Below, one piece after another: positions 62,937-64,000 of a DNA stretch of 64,000 nt. The notes under the pieces were generated by a model that was not told where the DNA came from, searched no databases, and was given only the letters and a program-made list of their open reading frames with translations. Source of the stretch: Actinomadura hallensis (GTDB taxonomy: Bacteria > Actinomycetota > Actinomycetes > Streptosporangiales > Streptosporangiaceae); NCBI RefSeq assembly GCF_006716765.1, contig NZ_VFPO01000001.1, forward strand, positions 930,001-994,000, in the 5' to 3' direction. The translations under genes were made by a program, and so were the position numbers. Within the stretch, counting starts at the first letter, position 1; each line of letters begins with the position of its first letter.

Positions 62937-64000
62937 TCGGGCACTACGGGGCGACGCTCGCGCTGTTCGTCGCGTTCGTCCTGATCACCATGGGCATCAC
63001 GGTCTGGGCGCGGGTGAACACCCGGGGCGCGGACGACTTCTACGCGGGCGGGCGGACGTTCTCCGGCCCGCAGAACGGGGTGGCGCTCGCGGGCGACTAC
63101 ATGTCGGCGGCGTCGTTCCTCGGCATCGCGGGCCTCATCGCGCTGTCCGGTTACGACGGGTTCCTGTACTCGATCGGCTTTCTCGTCGCGTGGCTGCTCG
63201 TGCTGCTGCTGGTCGAGATGATGCGCAACACCGGCCGGTTCACGATGGCGGACGTGCTGTCGCAGCGCGTCCGGCGGCAGGCGCCGGTGCGGCGGGCGGC
63301 CGTCGTGTCGACCGTGACCGTGTCGGTGTTCTACCTGCTGGCGCAGATGGTCGGGGCCGGGGCGCTGGTGTCGCTGCTGCTCGGCATCCACAGCGGGGAG
63401 CGGTTCCTCGGGATGTCCGCGGGCACCGCCAGGACGGCGACGATCGTCGTGGTCGGCGCGCTCATGATCTGCTACGTGGCGTTCGGCGGGATGAAGGCCA
63501 CGACCTGGGTGCAGATCATCAAGTCGGTGCTGCTGCTCACCGGTTCGGCGGTGCTGACGGTGATGGTGCTCGCCAGGTTCGGGTTCGACGTGAGCGCCGT
63601 GCTCGGGTCCGCCGCCGACGCGAGCGGGAAGGGCGAGGCGTTCCTGCGGCCGGGGCTGCGGTACGGGCAGGACGTCCCTGGCGACGCCTACCGGACGATC
63701 CTCAACAAGCTGGACTTCATCAGCCTCGCCGGCGCGCTGGTGCTCGGCACGGTCGGCCTGCCCCACATCGTCAACCGGTTCTTCACCGTCCCGGACGGGC
63801 GCGCCGCGCGCACGTCGGTCTCGTGGGCGATCGGGCTCGTCGGCGTCTTCTACCTGATGACGCTCGCGCTCGGGTTCGGCGCGGCGGCGCTGGTCGGACG
63901 GCGGGAGATCGCCGAGCAGGACCCGTCCGGCAACACCGCGGTGCCGCTGCTCGCGCGGGCCGTCGGGGAGCACCTCGGCGGGCATCTCGGCGGGGACGTG
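62933..64000 (+). CDS. actP: Cation/acetate symporter ActP (3' end beyond window)
   Basis: 356 codons up to the right edge. Sodium:solute symporter fold with helices from the N-terminus, and DDFYAGGRTFSGPQNGVALAGDYMSAASFLGIAG, shown in parts as AGGRTF and GDYMSAASFLG, is the SSS signature used by ActP. GTG 62933 is coupled to DUF485. Imports acetate and related short acids. Confidence 0.9.
   Translation, partial: MIGHYGATLALFVAFVLITMGITVWARVNTRGADDFYAGGRTFSGPQNGVALAGDYMSAASFLGIAGLIALSGYDGFLYSIGFLVAWLLVLLLVEMMRNTGRFTMADVLSQRVRRQAPVRRAAVVSTVTVSVFYLLAQMVGAGALVSLLLGIHSGERFLGMSAGTARTATIVVVGALMICYVAFGGMKATTWVQIIKSVLLLTGSAVLTVMVLARFGFDVSAVLGSAADASGKGEAFLRPGLRYGQDVPGDAYRTILNKLDFISLAGALVLGTVGLPHIVNRFFTVPDGRAARTSVSWAIGLVGVFYLMTLALGFGAAALVGRREIAEQDPSGNTAVPLLARAVGEHLGGHLGGDV

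Overview
High-GC actinomycete chromosome. The mycothiol gene mshA, CarD, senX3-regX3 and an hbhA-like operon place it in Actinomycetota. The many ATGA/GTGA overlaps, DUF2637 and DUF6585-type proteins and XRE/small-protein modules fit Actinomadura or a close relative (Streptosporangiales); the genus is an inference. The window opens inside a zinc metallopeptidase gene and closes inside an acetate symporter gene.

Layout. 1-9.8 kb: metallopeptidase; XRE regulator-HBHA-like-DUF2516 (the order of M. tuberculosis Rv0474-0476); AlaX editing protein; TetR facing an MMPL transporter; an RHH/PIN toxin-antitoxin pair; a WYL regulator. 9.8-14.2 kb: a lower-GC accessory block with an AAA ATPase-RloB pair, probably phage defence, and an XRE-TPR regulator facing two small unknown genes with structured leaders. 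14-29 kb: a GT87-type membrane enzyme, two NarL-type two-component systems, a BlaI/M56 pair, a MarR-MFS efflux unit, a methyltransferase-saccharopine dehydrogenase-like-TetR operon, a second TetR, and a MarR facing an extradiol dioxygenase. 29-34 kb: epimerase, macro domain protein, universal stress protein, TIGR03084 protein, acyl-CoA synthetase. 34-43 kb: a methyltransferase-like protein with a large repeat insertion, then a core block matching Rv0484c-Rv0491 (SDR, mshA, YbjN, gpm, senX3, regX3) with phoU divergent from senX3. 42.7-55.3 kb: lpqE-like lipoprotein, carD, ispF, a fumarylacetoacetase operon, a DUF2637 protein, a YCII/ECF sigma pair, cysS and rlmB (compare Rv3579c-Rv3584). 55-57.4 kb: a second YCII/ECF sigma operon with a DHFR-like gene. 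57.5-60.3 kb: tRNA-Thr(TGT), a truncated integrase, an orphan YezG-like immunity gene and a probable frameshifted membrane gene, together a decayed integration site. 60.4-64 kb: cytochrome P450, GlsB-type protein, DUF485-ActP.

Themes. Most local regulators sit beside a readable palindrome: TetR at 4843 and 23856, MarR at 28071, RHH antitoxin at 8465, BlaI at 17380. Two promoters match known global regulators: a SigR-type GGAAC-N18-GTT at mshA and an 11-bp-phased PHO box between phoU and senX3. Unrelated proteins carry tandem in-frame repeats of about 15-21 bp in linkers, tails or loops, so short in-frame tandem duplication appears to be a habit of this genome.
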